The position numbers and the translations under genes are program-made. 64,000 nt of DNA from positions 1 to 64,000 of the forward strand of contig NZ_VWXI01000020.1 of NCBI RefSeq assembly GCF_011752525.1, in the 5' to 3' direction. Shown piece by piece: positions 1-7,635 of the stretch. The stretch comes from Pantoea sp. Cy-639 (GTDB taxonomy: Bacteria; Pseudomonadota; Gammaproteobacteria; Pseudomonadales; Pseudomonadaceae). The notes under the pieces are model-generated. The model worked only from the letters and a program-made list of their open reading frames with translations, had not been told where the DNA came from and searched no databases. Positions within the stretch are counted from its first letter, which is position 1. Each line of letters begins with the position of its first letter.

Positions 1-98
1 CAGCGGCGCAGTATATCTTGCCTCATCGACGACCTGATCGTTGGTTCCCGAGAGTAGTTAAGCAACGACCAGCAAAATATCCGACCCGAAAATGAAAA

Positions 99-123
99 TG
101 CCAGTCAGCTTAACTGACTGGCA
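99..123 (-). terminator. Rho-independent terminator, minus strand
   Basis: A perfect 10-bp stem (99-108 with 114-123) around a 5-nt loop. Read on the minus strand it is followed by a T-rich tail (TTTTCATTTT). It lies downstream of rnt and probably ends the pyrC-rnt transcript. A second, longer hairpin without a T tail sits closer to rnt at 162-196. Confidence 0.6.
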
Positions 124-208
124 TTAGCCCTTGTGGCCGGTTTTTTTTGCCTCTGATTTCAAGCAGCAGGAAAACGCGTTGCGCTTTCCTGCTGCTGAAG
201 CTTGTGGC

Positions 209-883
209 TCAGTCGTTGAAGTCGCGCCAGCCGCCCATTTCTTTCCAGCGGTTGACGATGCCGCAGAACAGCTCGGCGGTCTTCTCGGTGTCATAACGCG
301 CCGAATGCGCCTCGCGTCCATCGAAGTCGATGTCGGCACTTTGGCAGGCTCGGGCGAGCACGGTCTGGCCATAGGCCAGTCCGGCCAAGGTGGCGGTGTC
401 GAAGCTGGAGAACGGATGGAACGGGTTACGCTTGATGTCGTTGCGCGCCACCGCGGCATTGAGAAAGCCCAGGTCGAAGCTGCTGTTGTGCCCGACCAGG
501 ATTGCCCGCTTGCAGCCGTTGGCCTTCAGCGCCTTGCGCACGCCGCGGAAGATGTCGGTGAGCGCCGATTCCTCGCTCACGGCCATGCGTAGCGGGTGAT
601 CCAGCTTGATACCGGTGAACTCCAGTGCCGCCGCCTCGATGTTCGCCCCTTCGAACGGCTCGACCCGGAAGAAGTAGGTGTGTTCCGGGAACAGGAAGCC
701 TTTCTCGTCCATGCCTATGGTCACTGCGGCGATTTCCAGCAGGGCGTCAGTGGCGCTGTTGAAGCCGCCAGTCTCGACATCCACCACCACCGGCAGGTAG
801 CCGCGGAAACGCTCGGCCATCGGATGGCGCGAGCTGCTGCCGGTCTGGCCGTCCTGGTCGTCTTCGTAGAGGTCTTCGCTCAC
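209..883 (-). CDS. rnt: Ribonuclease T
   Basis: RNase T, a 3'-to-5' exoribonuclease of the DEDDh superfamily that trims the CCA ends of tRNA and matures the 3' ends of 5S and 23S rRNA. At 224 residues it has the usual length. The ExoI motif (VDVETGG, with the D-x-E pair) lies near residues 34-40, the ExoII asparagine/aspartate motif is VGHNSSFD, and the ExoIII motif HSARYDTEKT carries the catalytic H and D. The start codon is GTG at 883, and the GTGA overlaps the pyrC stop codon by 4 bases, so the two genes are translationally coupled. Family assignment is secure. The first 20 residues are acidic and less conserved, so a slightly later start is possible. Confidence 0.95.
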   Translation of the reverse strand: MSEDLYEDDQDGQTGSSSRHPMAERFRGYLPVVVDVETGGFNSATDALLEIAAVTIGMDEKGFLFPEHTYFFRVEPFEGANIEAAALEFTGIKLDHPLRMAVSEESALTDIFRGVRKALKANGCKRAILVGHNSSFDLGFLNAAVARNDIKRNPFHPFSSFDTATLAGLAYGQTVLARACQSADIDFDGREAHSARYDTEKTAELFCGIVNRWKEMGGWRDFND

Positions 884-1926
884 GCGTTGTCCTCCAGCAG
901 GCGCCAGCGCAGTTTTTCACCAGCGCGCAGCGGAATCACGGTGTTGTCGCCCAATGGCAGGCTGTCTGGTGCCGTCCACTCGTCACGCACCAGGGTGATG
1001 GTGTCGATGTTGCGCGGCAAACCGTAGAAGTCAGGGCCATGCTTGCTGGCGAAGCCTTCGAGCTTGTCCAGCGCGTTGCGTTGTTCGAACGCTTCGGCAT
1101 ACAGCTCGATGGCGGCATAGGCGGTATAGCAGCCGGCGCAGCCACAGGCGGCTTCCTTGGCATGCTTGGCGTGAGGTGCCGAGTCGGTGCCGAGGAAGAA
1201 CTTCGGATTGCCGCTGGTGGCCGCGTCCAGCAGTGCCACCTGGTGGGTGTTGCGCTTGAGGATCGGCAGGCAATAGAAGTGTGGGCGGATACCGCCGACC
1301 AGCATGTGGTTGCGGTTGTACAGCAGGTGCTGGGCAGTGATGGTCGCGCCGACGTTGGCCGGCGCTTCGCTGACGAACTGTGCGGCGTCGCTGGTGGTGA
1401 TGTGCTCGAACACCACCTTCAAACCAGGGAAACGCTCGACCAGGCGGCGCATGTGCTCGTCGATGAAGCGTTTCTCGCGGTCGAACACGTCGATCTCGCT
1501 GCGCGTCACTTCACCATGCACCAGCAGCGGCATGCCGGTTTCGGCCAAGGCCTCGATCGCCGGGAAGATGTTGTCGATGCTGGTCACGCCCGAGTCGGAA
1601 TTGGTGGTGGCGCCGGCCGGGTACAGCTTGGCGGCGTAGACGAAGCCGCTGGCCTTGGCTGCGCGCACGTCTTCGGCGCTGGTACGGTCGGTGAGGTAGA
1701 GCACCATCAGCGGTTCGAAGCGGCTGCCGGCAGGGCGTGCGGCAAGGATGCGCTCGCGGTAGGCGCCAGCTTCGGCGGCGTTGCGCACCGGTGGCACGAG
1801 GTTGGGCATGATGATGGCGCGGGCGAAGGTGCGCGCCACGTCGCCGACAGTATGAGGCAGGACGGCACCATCGCGCAGATGGATGTGCCAGTCATCGGGA
1901 CGCAAGAGGGTCAGGCGATCGGACAT
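880..1926 (-). CDS. pyrC: Dihydroorotase (PyrC type)
   Basis: Dihydroorotase catalyses the reversible cyclisation of carbamoyl-aspartate to dihydroorotate in de novo pyrimidine synthesis. The 348-residue protein is of the short, E. coli-like class. Visible metal ligands are H14 and H16 in WHIHLRDG, the carbamylated lysine K100 (AAKLYPAGATT), H137 (LVHGEVTR), H175 (FEHITT) and the catalytic aspartate D248 (GTDSAPH). The ATG at 1926 is the first codon that gives the conserved N terminus. The gene overlaps rnt by 4 bases, and the promoter must lie in the 1927-2044 gap that separates it from the divergent motY. Confidence 0.97.
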   Translation of the reverse strand: MSDRLTLLRPDDWHIHLRDGAVLPHTVGDVARTFARAIIMPNLVPPVRNAAEAGAYRERILAARPAGSRFEPLMVLYLTDRTSAEDVRAAKASGFVYAAKLYPAGATTNSDSGVTSIDNIFPAIEALAETGMPLLVHGEVTRSEIDVFDREKRFIDEHMRRLVERFPGLKVVFEHITTSDAAQFVSEAPANVGATITAQHLLYNRNHMLVGGIRPHFYCLPILKRNTHQVALLDAATSGNPKFFLGTDSAPHAKHAKEAACGCAGCYTAYAAIELYAEAFEQRNALDKLEGFASKHGPDFYGLPRNIDTITLVRDEWTAPDSLPLGDNTVIPLRAGEKLRWRLLEDNA

Positions 1927-2056
1927 TGGGGTTTCCAGGCGGGTCGAACTCAGGTGCCAATGCTACCGGAAAACCCTGGGGCGAGCACGGCTATCAAGTT
2001 TTCCGACGAGTGTCCGATAGCCTTGGGGTAAGCCGTCAGAATCTGTGGAGCCGCCC

Positions 2057-3055
2057 GTGCGCCAGCGTTACCTAGCCCTGTTCACCCTTGTCGCCAGCCT
2101 GCCGGCCGGGGCGTTGACCTTCCAGACTCGCGTGGAGAACGTCGCCTGGAAAGTCGAGGGTGACCAGTTCGAGTGTCGTCTGATCCAGCCGATCGACGGT
2201 TTCGGGACGGGCGAGTTCGTGCGCCGCGCCGGTGAGCAGCCGGTCTTCCAGTTGCGCTCCGACAGCAATGTGCTGGGGGCGGGCTCCGCCACGCTGCTGG
2301 CGGCGGCGGCGCCCTGGCAGCCCGGGCGTGGCGACGTCAATCTGGGGGCGGTGCGCATGGGCCGCAGCGGGGTCCTGTTCACCTCGACCCAAGGCCAGGC
2401 CAGTCGGCTGATCAATGGCTTGCTCGATGGCCGTAGCACCGTGGTGCGTAACTACACCGGCGAAGGTGGCCGGGCGATGGAAGTGCATGTGATGCCTGTC
2501 AGCTTCGCCAAGGCCTACAGCGACTATCAAGCCTGCAGCACCAAGCTGTTGCCGATGAACTTCGACCAGATTCGCCAGACCCAGGTCGGCTTCCCCGGCG
2601 GTGGGATCGAACTGGATGCGGCGGGCAAGGCGCGCCTGGATGTGATTCTCGACTATCTGAAGGCCGATCCGACGGTCAACCATATCGAACTCAATGGCCA
2701 TTCCGACAACAGTGGCAACCGTCTGACCAACCGTGATACTTCGCGCCGCCGTGCCTTGGCGGTCGCCGATTATCTGAAGGCCCATGGTATCCCGGACGAG
2801 CAGATCACCGTGCGCTTCCATGGCGAGCGTTATCCGCTGGTCAAGAACAACAATGCCGCCAACCGCGCGCGCAACCGCCGGGTGAATATCCAGCTCGACC
2901 GTGTCGCGCCGGTCGAGAAGCCCGTGGAGAAGCCTGCAGCGCCAGTCACACCGCCAGCGCCAGCTGCTACCACGCCAGCGCCGAGTGGCGTCGCGACACC
3001 GGCGACAGGCGCTGGTGCGCCAGCGGCTCAGGCCGCGCCCGCGACCAAGCCCTGA
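2057..3055 (+). CDS. motY: MotY-like OmpA-family flagellar stator protein
   Basis: An exported protein with an N-terminal MotY-type beta domain (from about residue 20) and a C-terminal OmpA-like peptidoglycan-binding domain (NHIELNGHSDNSGN and the NNNAANRARNRRV segment). MotY forms the T ring that holds stator units around Na+ or H+ driven polar flagellar motors. I prefer the GTG at 2057 (332 residues) because TGGAG at 2046-2050 sits 6 bases upstream and a signal peptide follows directly. An upstream in-frame GTG at 2045 would add four residues. In P. aeruginosa motY is likewise placed between pyrC and argG, which supports the name. The last 50 or so residues are a low-complexity Pro/Ala/Thr tail beyond the OmpA domain. 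Confidence 0.85.
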   Translation: MRQRYLALFTLVASLPAGALTFQTRVENVAWKVEGDQFECRLIQPIDGFGTGEFVRRAGEQPVFQLRSDSNVLGAGSATLLAAAAPWQPGRGDVNLGAVRMGRSGVLFTSTQGQASRLINGLLDGRSTVVRNYTGEGGRAMEVHVMPVSFAKAYSDYQACSTKLLPMNFDQIRQTQVGFPGGGIELDAAGKARLDVILDYLKADPTVNHIELNGHSDNSGNRLTNRDTSRRRALAVADYLKAHGIPDEQITVRFHGERYPLVKNNNAANRARNRRVNIQLDRVAPVEKPVEKPAAPVTPPAPAATTPAPSGVATPATGAGAPAAQAAPATKP

Positions 3056-3183
3056 GTGCGACCAGTGGTCGCGGTATCGACAAGTTCTGTCGCTTTGTCA
3101 TCACAAGCTGTCGCCCCATTGTAATTTTTTCGGCAAGGCCGGTAGAATCATCGGCTTTCCGTACAATCCCGTGGAGTGATGGC

Positions 3184-4401
3184 ATGGCGGACGTAAAAAA
3201 GGTCGTATTGGCGTATTCCGGCGGCCTTGATACTTCGGTGATTCTCAAGTGGCTGCAGGACACCTACAACTGTGAAGTGGTGACCTTCACCGCCGACCTG
3301 GGGCAGGGCGAGGAGGTCGAGCCGGCCCGCGCCAAGGCCCAGGCGATGGGCGTGAAAGAAATCTACATCGATGACCTGCGCGAAGAGTTCGTGCGCGATT
3401 TCGTGTTCCCGATGTTCCGCGCCAACACCGTCTACGAAGGCGAGTACCTGCTGGGTACCTCCATCGCCCGTCCGCTGATCGCCAAGCGCCTGATCGAAAT
3501 CGCCAACGAAACCGGCGCCGATGCCATTTCCCACGGTGCCACCGGCAAAGGCAACGACCAGGTTCGTTTCGAACTGGGGGCCTACGCCCTCAAGCCGGGC
3601 GTCAAGGTCATCGCACCGTGGCGCGAGTGGGACCTGCTGTCCCGTGAGAAGCTCATGGACTACGCCGAGAAGCATGGCATTCCGATCGAGCGTCATGGCA
3701 AGAAGAAGTCGCCCTACTCGATGGACGCCAACCTTTTGCACATCTCCTACGAAGGCGGTGTCCTGGAAGATACCTGGACCGAGCACGAAGAAGACATGTG
3801 GCGTTGGAGCGTCTCCCCGGAGAACGCCCCGGACCAGGCTACCTACATCGAGCTGACCTACCGCAACGGTGACATCGTCGCCATCGACGGTGTCGAGAAG
3901 ACCCCGGCGACCGTGCTGGCCGACCTCAACCGCATCGGTGGCGCCAACGGTATCGGTCGCCTGGACATCGTCGAGAACCGTTACGTGGGCATGAAGTCCC
4001 GTGGCTGCTACGAAACCCCGGGCGGCACCATCATGCTCAAGGCTCACCGCGCCATCGAGTCGATCACCCTGGATCGCGAAGTCGCTCACCTCAAGGATGA
4101 GCTGATGCCGAAGTACGCCAGCCTGATCTACACCGGCTACTGGTGGAGCCCGGAGCGCCTGATGCTGCAGCAGATGATCGATGCTTCGCAGGTCAACGTA
4201 AACGGTGTCGTGCGCCTGAAACTGTACAAGGGCAACGTGACCGTGGTCGGCCGCAAGTCGGACGATTCGCTGTTCGATGCCAATATCGCGACCTTCGAAG
4301 AAGACGGCGGTGCCTACAACCAGGCCGATGCCGCAGGCTTCATCAAGCTCAATGCGCTGCGTATGCGCATCGCCGCCAACAAGGGCCGTTCGCTGCTCTG
4401 A
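3184..4401 (+). CDS. argG: Argininosuccinate synthase
   Basis: ArgG condenses citrulline with aspartate, using ATP, to form argininosuccinate, the penultimate step of arginine synthesis. The protein has the standard length of 405 residues. The N-type ATP pyrophosphatase loop AYSGGLDTSV is at residues 9-18, and the citrulline/aspartate-binding segments (HGATGKGNDQVRFE, SPYSMDANLLHISYE) are intact. The start ATG at 3184 follows GTGGAG at 3171-3176. The gene appears monocistronic, with a strong terminator directly downstream at 4414-4450. Identity is secure. Confidence 0.98.
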   Translation: MADVKKVVLAYSGGLDTSVILKWLQDTYNCEVVTFTADLGQGEEVEPARAKAQAMGVKEIYIDDLREEFVRDFVFPMFRANTVYEGEYLLGTSIARPLIAKRLIEIANETGADAISHGATGKGNDQVRFELGAYALKPGVKVIAPWREWDLLSREKLMDYAEKHGIPIERHGKKKSPYSMDANLLHISYEGGVLEDTWTEHEEDMWRWSVSPENAPDQATYIELTYRNGDIVAIDGVEKTPATVLADLNRIGGANGIGRLDIVENRYVGMKSRGCYETPGGTIMLKAHRAIESITLDREVAHLKDELMPKYASLIYTGYWWSPERLMLQQMIDASQVNVNGVVRLKLYKGNVTVVGRKSDDSLFDANIATFEEDGGAYNQADAAGFIKLNALRMRIAANKGRSLL

Positions 4402-4413
4402 TCCGGCATCCGG

Positions 4414-4450
4414 AAAAGCCGATACCAGTTTCCTGGTATCGGCTTTTTTT
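4414..4450 (+). terminator. Rho-independent terminator of argG
   Basis: A 14-bp stem (4414-4427 with 4434-4447) and a 6-nt loop, ending in a run of seven T. It begins 13 bases after the argG stop codon. Confidence 0.9.
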
Positions 4451-4625
4451 ATGCCCGTGCCCTGTCCTGAATAGGGTTTACTCCCCCATCCCGTGTGCCA
4501 GCTTGGCCTGGGGCCTTGCAAGCTGTACCACCTGCAATGTCAGCCTGGCAGACGATCCAGGTTGATCGGCTACTTCGCTTGAGCGAACAGCATTACGTCT
4601 TGTGCCGGGATTTTGGGTCTGTCGA

Positions 4626-5150
4626 TCAGAGAAGTCGATCGATGATGAAAGAGGCTTCTTGATCTTCCGTCATAGGCCCCACCGAAAAGTGGATACAGGC
4701 TCGCGTGTCAAGGTTGTACAGCACCCAGCGCCGGGTTGCGTTCTGTGGCCTGGCAATCATGCGCAAGACATGTCGTTCGATCAGTTTGCGGCTGTCGGGG
4801 CCGGAGATGGCGATGATCATCGGCTCGTCGTGCTCCTGATCGGGTATCTGTGCCTCCTGTCGTTCTGACCCTCTCTTGATGGAGGGTTCCGATGCGGTTT
4901 GTACCGGCGTTGCGCAAGATGAGCCCTGATCATGCTTGTCCGGGGTGAACAAAGATCCCGTGTTGAAATTGAGCGTAAGGAAGAACAGCACCGTGAGAAA
5001 GAAGGGGAAACCCACCAGAAACCAAGTATAGATCTCTTGGCTTTCCTCGCTCAGAAAGGGTAGCGAGGCGAGTGCGGACGCTTCGATGACACCAGCGAAG
5101 ACGGCGATGAGAGTCAGTGGGCTGATAGGTTCCTGGTTCATGGTGAGCAT
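4626..5150 (-). CDS. Hypothetical two-helix membrane protein
   Basis: I do not recognise this 174-residue protein. Two hydrophobic segments are visible, at about residues 13-32 (LTLIAVFAGVIEASALASLP) and 40-60 (IYTWFLVGFPFFLTVLFFLT). A charged linker and a soluble C-terminal domain follow, which starts near PMIIAISGPDSRKLIERHVL. The start could be the ATG at 5150 or the one at 5141; neither has a clear ribosome-binding site. Base composition is visibly richer in A/T than in flanking genes, and the interval to the next gene is long, so this may be a strain- or clade-specific insertion. It is convergent with argG. No function is proposed. Confidence 0.6.
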   Translation of the reverse strand: MLTMNQEPISPLTLIAVFAGVIEASALASLPFLSEESQEIYTWFLVGFPFFLTVLFFLTLNFNTGSLFTPDKHDQGSSCATPVQTASEPSIKRGSERQEAQIPDQEHDEPMIIAISGPDSRKLIERHVLRMIARPQNATRRWVLYNLDTRACIHFSVGPMTEDQEASFIIDRLL

Positions 5151-5517
5151 CCGAGCAAGCTTTATCCATCATTTAGCGCGTTCTGCCTTCCAGGGATATC
5201 TGAAGTTATTCCTGCTCGGGAATGATTTTCCGTAGTGAAAAACGGCTGAGAATATCTTTCATGGATAGATGAAATTTCCTGCGCTCACTGTGCGCGTTAC
5301 GTAATTGGATCCAGATTGCCGTATCGCTAACTTAGCAGGCTCTCAAGGCAGGCAGGGCCTTATTACATTTAGTGAAACAACCGAGCGTAGGACGTTTCCT
5401 AAATAGCGGTAAGTCTCTTCTTCGGCGTATTTGCCAGGGAAACTGTAGCGTAAATAATCGTTATGCTCGGTTGTTGGTGGGTAGCCGAAATCAAAATAAC
5501 GCATCAATGGATATCGC
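5151..5517. other. A/T-rich intergenic region with nested inverted repeats
   Basis: A 367-base gap between the divergent membrane-protein gene and the response regulator. It should contain both promoters, but no confident -35/-10 pair stands out. An 11-base perfect inverted repeat (5376-5386 and 5465-5475) encloses a shorter one (GTTTCC 5394-5399 and GGAAAC 5438-5443), so a transcript from here could fold into a branched structure. No convincing protein gene is seen; a 60-codon minus-strand ORF covers the same repeats. Confidence 0.5.
5376..5475. repeat. Nested inverted repeat upstream of response regulator
   Basis: Outer arms are AACAACCGAGC (5376-5386) and GCTCGGTTGTT (5465-5475), a perfect match. 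Inner arms are GTTTCC (5394-5399) and GGAAAC (5438-5443). The arms end 42 bases before the response regulator start codon, so the element could act in the leader RNA or as paired operator half-sites. Both roles are inference. Confidence 0.5.
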
Positions 5518-6144
5518 ATGAACAAAGTGCTGATCGTGGATGATCACCCGGTCATTCGCCTGGCTGTGCGCATGCTGATGGAACGGCATGGCTACGAGGT
5601 GGTGGCGGAAAGCGACAATGGGGTAGATGCCTTGCAACTGACGCGAGAACATCTGCCGGATATAGTCATTCTGGATATTGGGATCCCCAAGTTGGATGGT
5701 TTGGAGGTTATTGCCAGAATCAACCTGGCAAGTCCAGCAAGCAAGACGTTGGTACTGACATCACAGGCGGCCGGGCATTTCTCGATGCGTTGCATGCAAG
5801 CAGGTGCGGCCGGCTATGTGTGCAAGCAGCAGGAACTGACGGAATTGCTCAGTGCCATAAAAGCTGTACTCTCCGGCTACAGCTATTTCCCCAATCAAGC
5901 GTTGCACAAGGGGCGGTCTGGCGTCGGAGGGGGGACCGAGACCGAAATGGTCGAACGTCTTTCAGGGCGGGAAATGATGGTGCTGCAGCAACTTGCCCGT
6001 GGTAAGAGCAACAAGGAAATTGCCGACAGCATGTTCCTGAGCAACAAGACTGTCAGCACCTACAAGACCCGGTTGTTGATGAAGCTCAACGCCCGCTCAT
6101 TAGTGGATCTTATCGAACTGGCCCAGCGTAACGGTTTGGCCTGA
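5518..6144 (+). CDS. NarL/FixJ-family response regulator (orphan)
   Basis: A 208-residue two-component response regulator: a REC domain (residues 1-120) and a LuxR-type helix-turn-helix (about 145-205). Acidic residues D8 and D9, the phospho-acceptor D53 (ILDIGIP) and K103 are all present, so it should be phosphorylated. The HTH contains LSGREMMVLQQLARGKSNKEIA. No sensor kinase gene lies nearby, making it an orphan whose partner must be encoded elsewhere. It resembles the Pseudomonas regulators of the EvgA/BvgA type, but I cannot assign a specific ortholog. A strong bidirectional terminator follows directly. Targets are unknown. Confidence 0.9.
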   Translation: MNKVLIVDDHPVIRLAVRMLMERHGYEVVAESDNGVDALQLTREHLPDIVILDIGIPKLDGLEVIARINLASPASKTLVLTSQAAGHFSMRCMQAGAAGYVCKQQELTELLSAIKAVLSGYSYFPNQALHKGRSGVGGGTETEMVERLSGREMMVLQQLARGKSNKEIADSMFLSNKTVSTYKTRLLMKLNARSLVDLIELAQRNGLA

Positions 6145-6145
6145 G

Positions 6146-6180
6146 CACAAAAAAGCCTCCGTTCAGGAGGCTTTTTTGTG
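6146..6180. terminator. Bidirectional Rho-independent terminator
   Basis: A 15-bp stem (6146-6160 with 6166-6180) with a GTTCA loop, A-rich on the left and T-rich on the right. It can serve both the response regulator (plus) and the small gene ending at 6188 (minus). Confidence 0.9.
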
Positions 6181-6187
6181 CGTTGCG

Positions 6188-6364
6188 CTACAGATCGTAG
6201 TCAAAGTCGGCCAGTTGCTTCTGCAGGCGTCGTTCTTCCAGCATATTGTCGATCGTGCGCCGCTTGCTGAGGTTGGTCTTCGCAGGTTCGACCTGCGGCT
6301 CCGTTTCCTCTTCCGCGCTGGGGAAATCTTCGTCGATAGCCAAGTCTTCTTTATCGGTGCTCAT
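6188..6364 (-). CDS. PA3496-family small protein
   Basis: A 58-residue acidic/basic protein starting MSTDKEDLAIDEDFP and ending LADFDYDL. An acidic N-terminal half is followed by a basic conserved motif, KRRTIDNMLEERRLQKQL. This pattern matches a short conserved Pseudomonas family known as PA3496, which in P. aeruginosa also lies next to nth and has been annotated as a putative envelope-integrity protein. No signal peptide or membrane segment is visible. It lies 103 bases downstream of nth on the same strand, so it is probably the last gene of the rnf-nth unit. The function is not established from sequence. Confidence 0.8.
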   Translation of the reverse strand: MSTDKEDLAIDEDFPSAEEETEPQVEPAKTNLSKRRTIDNMLEERRLQKQLADFDYDL

Positions 6365-6467
6365 GCGTCACTCCAAGCCAAAGGGCCCTTGGCCGACCTT
6401 ATAGCGGGATTCGCAGAACGGGTAAAAAAGATTTTTTCAATCGAACGCTGGTGTTTTTGCTATTGCT

Positions 6468-7106
6468 TCAATCGTCAGAGGTCTTGTGGCGATACTCGCA
6501 CAGGTCCTCGATTCGACAGCTGCCGCAGCGAGGCTTGCGTGCCTGGCACACGTAGCGACCGTGCAGGATCAGCCAGTGATGGGCGTCGAGCAGGTAATCC
6601 TTCGGCACGAACTTGAGCAGCTTCTTTTCCACTTCCAGCACGGTCTTGCCTGGGGCGATCCCCGTGCGGTTGCTGACCCGGAAGATATGGGTATCGACGG
6701 CCATGGCCAATTGGCGGAAGGCTGTGTTGAGCACCACATTGGCAGTCTTGCGGCCCACGCCTGGCAGGGCTTCGAGCGCCTCCCGGGTCTCTGGAACCTC
6801 ACCACCATGTTGTTCGACCAGCAGGCGGCAGGTTTCGATGACGTTCTTCGCCTTGCTGTTGTACAGGCCGATGGTCTTGATGTATTCGCTCAGCCCTTCC
6901 ACGCCCAGGGCATGGATGGCTTGCGGGGTGTTGGCCACCGGAAACAGGCGCGCGGTGGCCTTGTTCACCCCGACATCGGTGGCTTGGGCCGAGAGGATCA
7001 CGGCGATCAGCAGTTCGAAGGGCGTGGTATAGGCCAGTTCGGTCTTGGGATCAGGATTGTCTTCATGCAGCCTGCGAAAGATCTCCAGGCGTTTGGCGGC
7101 ATTCAT
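6468..7106 (-). CDS. nth: Endonuclease III
   Basis: A base-excision repair DNA glycosylase/AP lyase that removes oxidised pyrimidines. The protein is 212 residues long, like the E. coli enzyme. The helix-hairpin-helix LPGVGRKTANVVL contains catalytic K120, D138 follows in AVDTHIFRVSNR, and the C-terminal [4Fe-4S] ligands are C187, C194, C197 and C203, with exact family spacing. It begins 4 bases after the end of rnfE, so it is probably cotranscribed with the Rnf-like cluster, an arrangement common in gamma-proteobacteria. Confidence 0.97.
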   Translation of the reverse strand: MNAAKRLEIFRRLHEDNPDPKTELAYTTPFELLIAVILSAQATDVGVNKATARLFPVANTPQAIHALGVEGLSEYIKTIGLYNSKAKNVIETCRLLVEQHGGEVPETREALEALPGVGRKTANVVLNTAFRQLAMAVDTHIFRVSNRTGIAPGKTVLEVEKKLLKFVPKDYLLDAHHWLILHGRYVCQARKPRCGSCRIEDLCEYRHKTSDD

Positions 7107-7110
7107 GGGG

Positions 7111-7635
7111 TCAAAGGTTTCCTTGACGGCGTGAGGAGGGGCGCGACGGACGCAGGTGATTGTACAGGCCCAGCAGCAGACCGAGCACTATCAGCCCTCC
7201 TGGAGCCAGGCTGGCGAGGTGCAGGCCAAAGGTCTCGCCCAGCAGCTGTCGGCAGGCGCCCAGAGCCAGCAAGCTCGGGAGCAGGATGCACAACTGGTCG
7301 GACAGCGCTCGCCAGCGGCCGGTTTCTGGCAATTGTCGATCGATGGCCAGGCAGGGCAGGGCCAGCAGCATGGGATAGTGCCCCAGTAACTGCGCGACGG
7401 GCAGCGCCCAGGCGCGCAGGCCCAGTTGCAGACAGGTGACGAGTGCTGCGACCAGCGCCAGGCTGGCCCATTGTCGGGCGTCGGGCTCCAGGTGGCGGCG
7501 CAAGGGCGCCATCAATGCCTGATGCAGCGTCAATAGCAGCAGGGCACATAGCGCGATCAGCAGTGCCTGATGGGCTGTACCGGTGGCGCCGAGCAGTGGC
7601 GCCAGACTGGCACCCAGTAACCAGTACCTATTCAT
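7111..7635 (-). CDS. rnfE: RnfE-like membrane subunit, short form
   Basis: An integral membrane protein of the Rnf/Nqr D-E family, 174 residues; E. coli RsxE has about 231. Hydrophobic helices alternate throughout and the C-terminal PGGLIVLGLLLGLYNHL resembles the family's last helix. In canonical RnfE each half of the inverted-repeat fold supplies one cysteine (in LGLCPLL and VTNCIVVG) to an intramembrane iron site. Here the first is replaced (LLGASLAPLLG), while a cysteine near LALPCLAID may correspond to the second. The ATG at 7635 overlaps the end of rnfG by 8 bases. Assignment rests on operon position plus weak similarity; the function may have drifted. Confidence 0.75.
   Translation of the reverse strand: MNRYWLLGASLAPLLGATGTAHQALLIALCALLLLTLHQALMAPLRRHLEPDARQWASLALVAALVTCLQLGLRAWALPVAQLLGHYPMLLALPCLAIDRQLPETGRWRALSDQLCILLPSLLALGACRQLLGETFGLHLASLAPGGLIVLGLLLGLYNHLRPSRPSSRRQGNL

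Noticed and set aside
2045..2056. Alternative GTG start for motY adding four residues.
   Set aside because: The next GTG at 2057 has a ribosome-binding site at the right distance, while none precedes 2045.
5343..5525. A 60-codon minus-strand ORF between the membrane protein and the response regulator.
   Set aside because: It starts with a TTG inside the regulator gene and overlaps its start codon, has no ribosome-binding site, and its body coincides with the inverted repeats. The residue composition is not clearly non-protein, so it stays a weak possibility.
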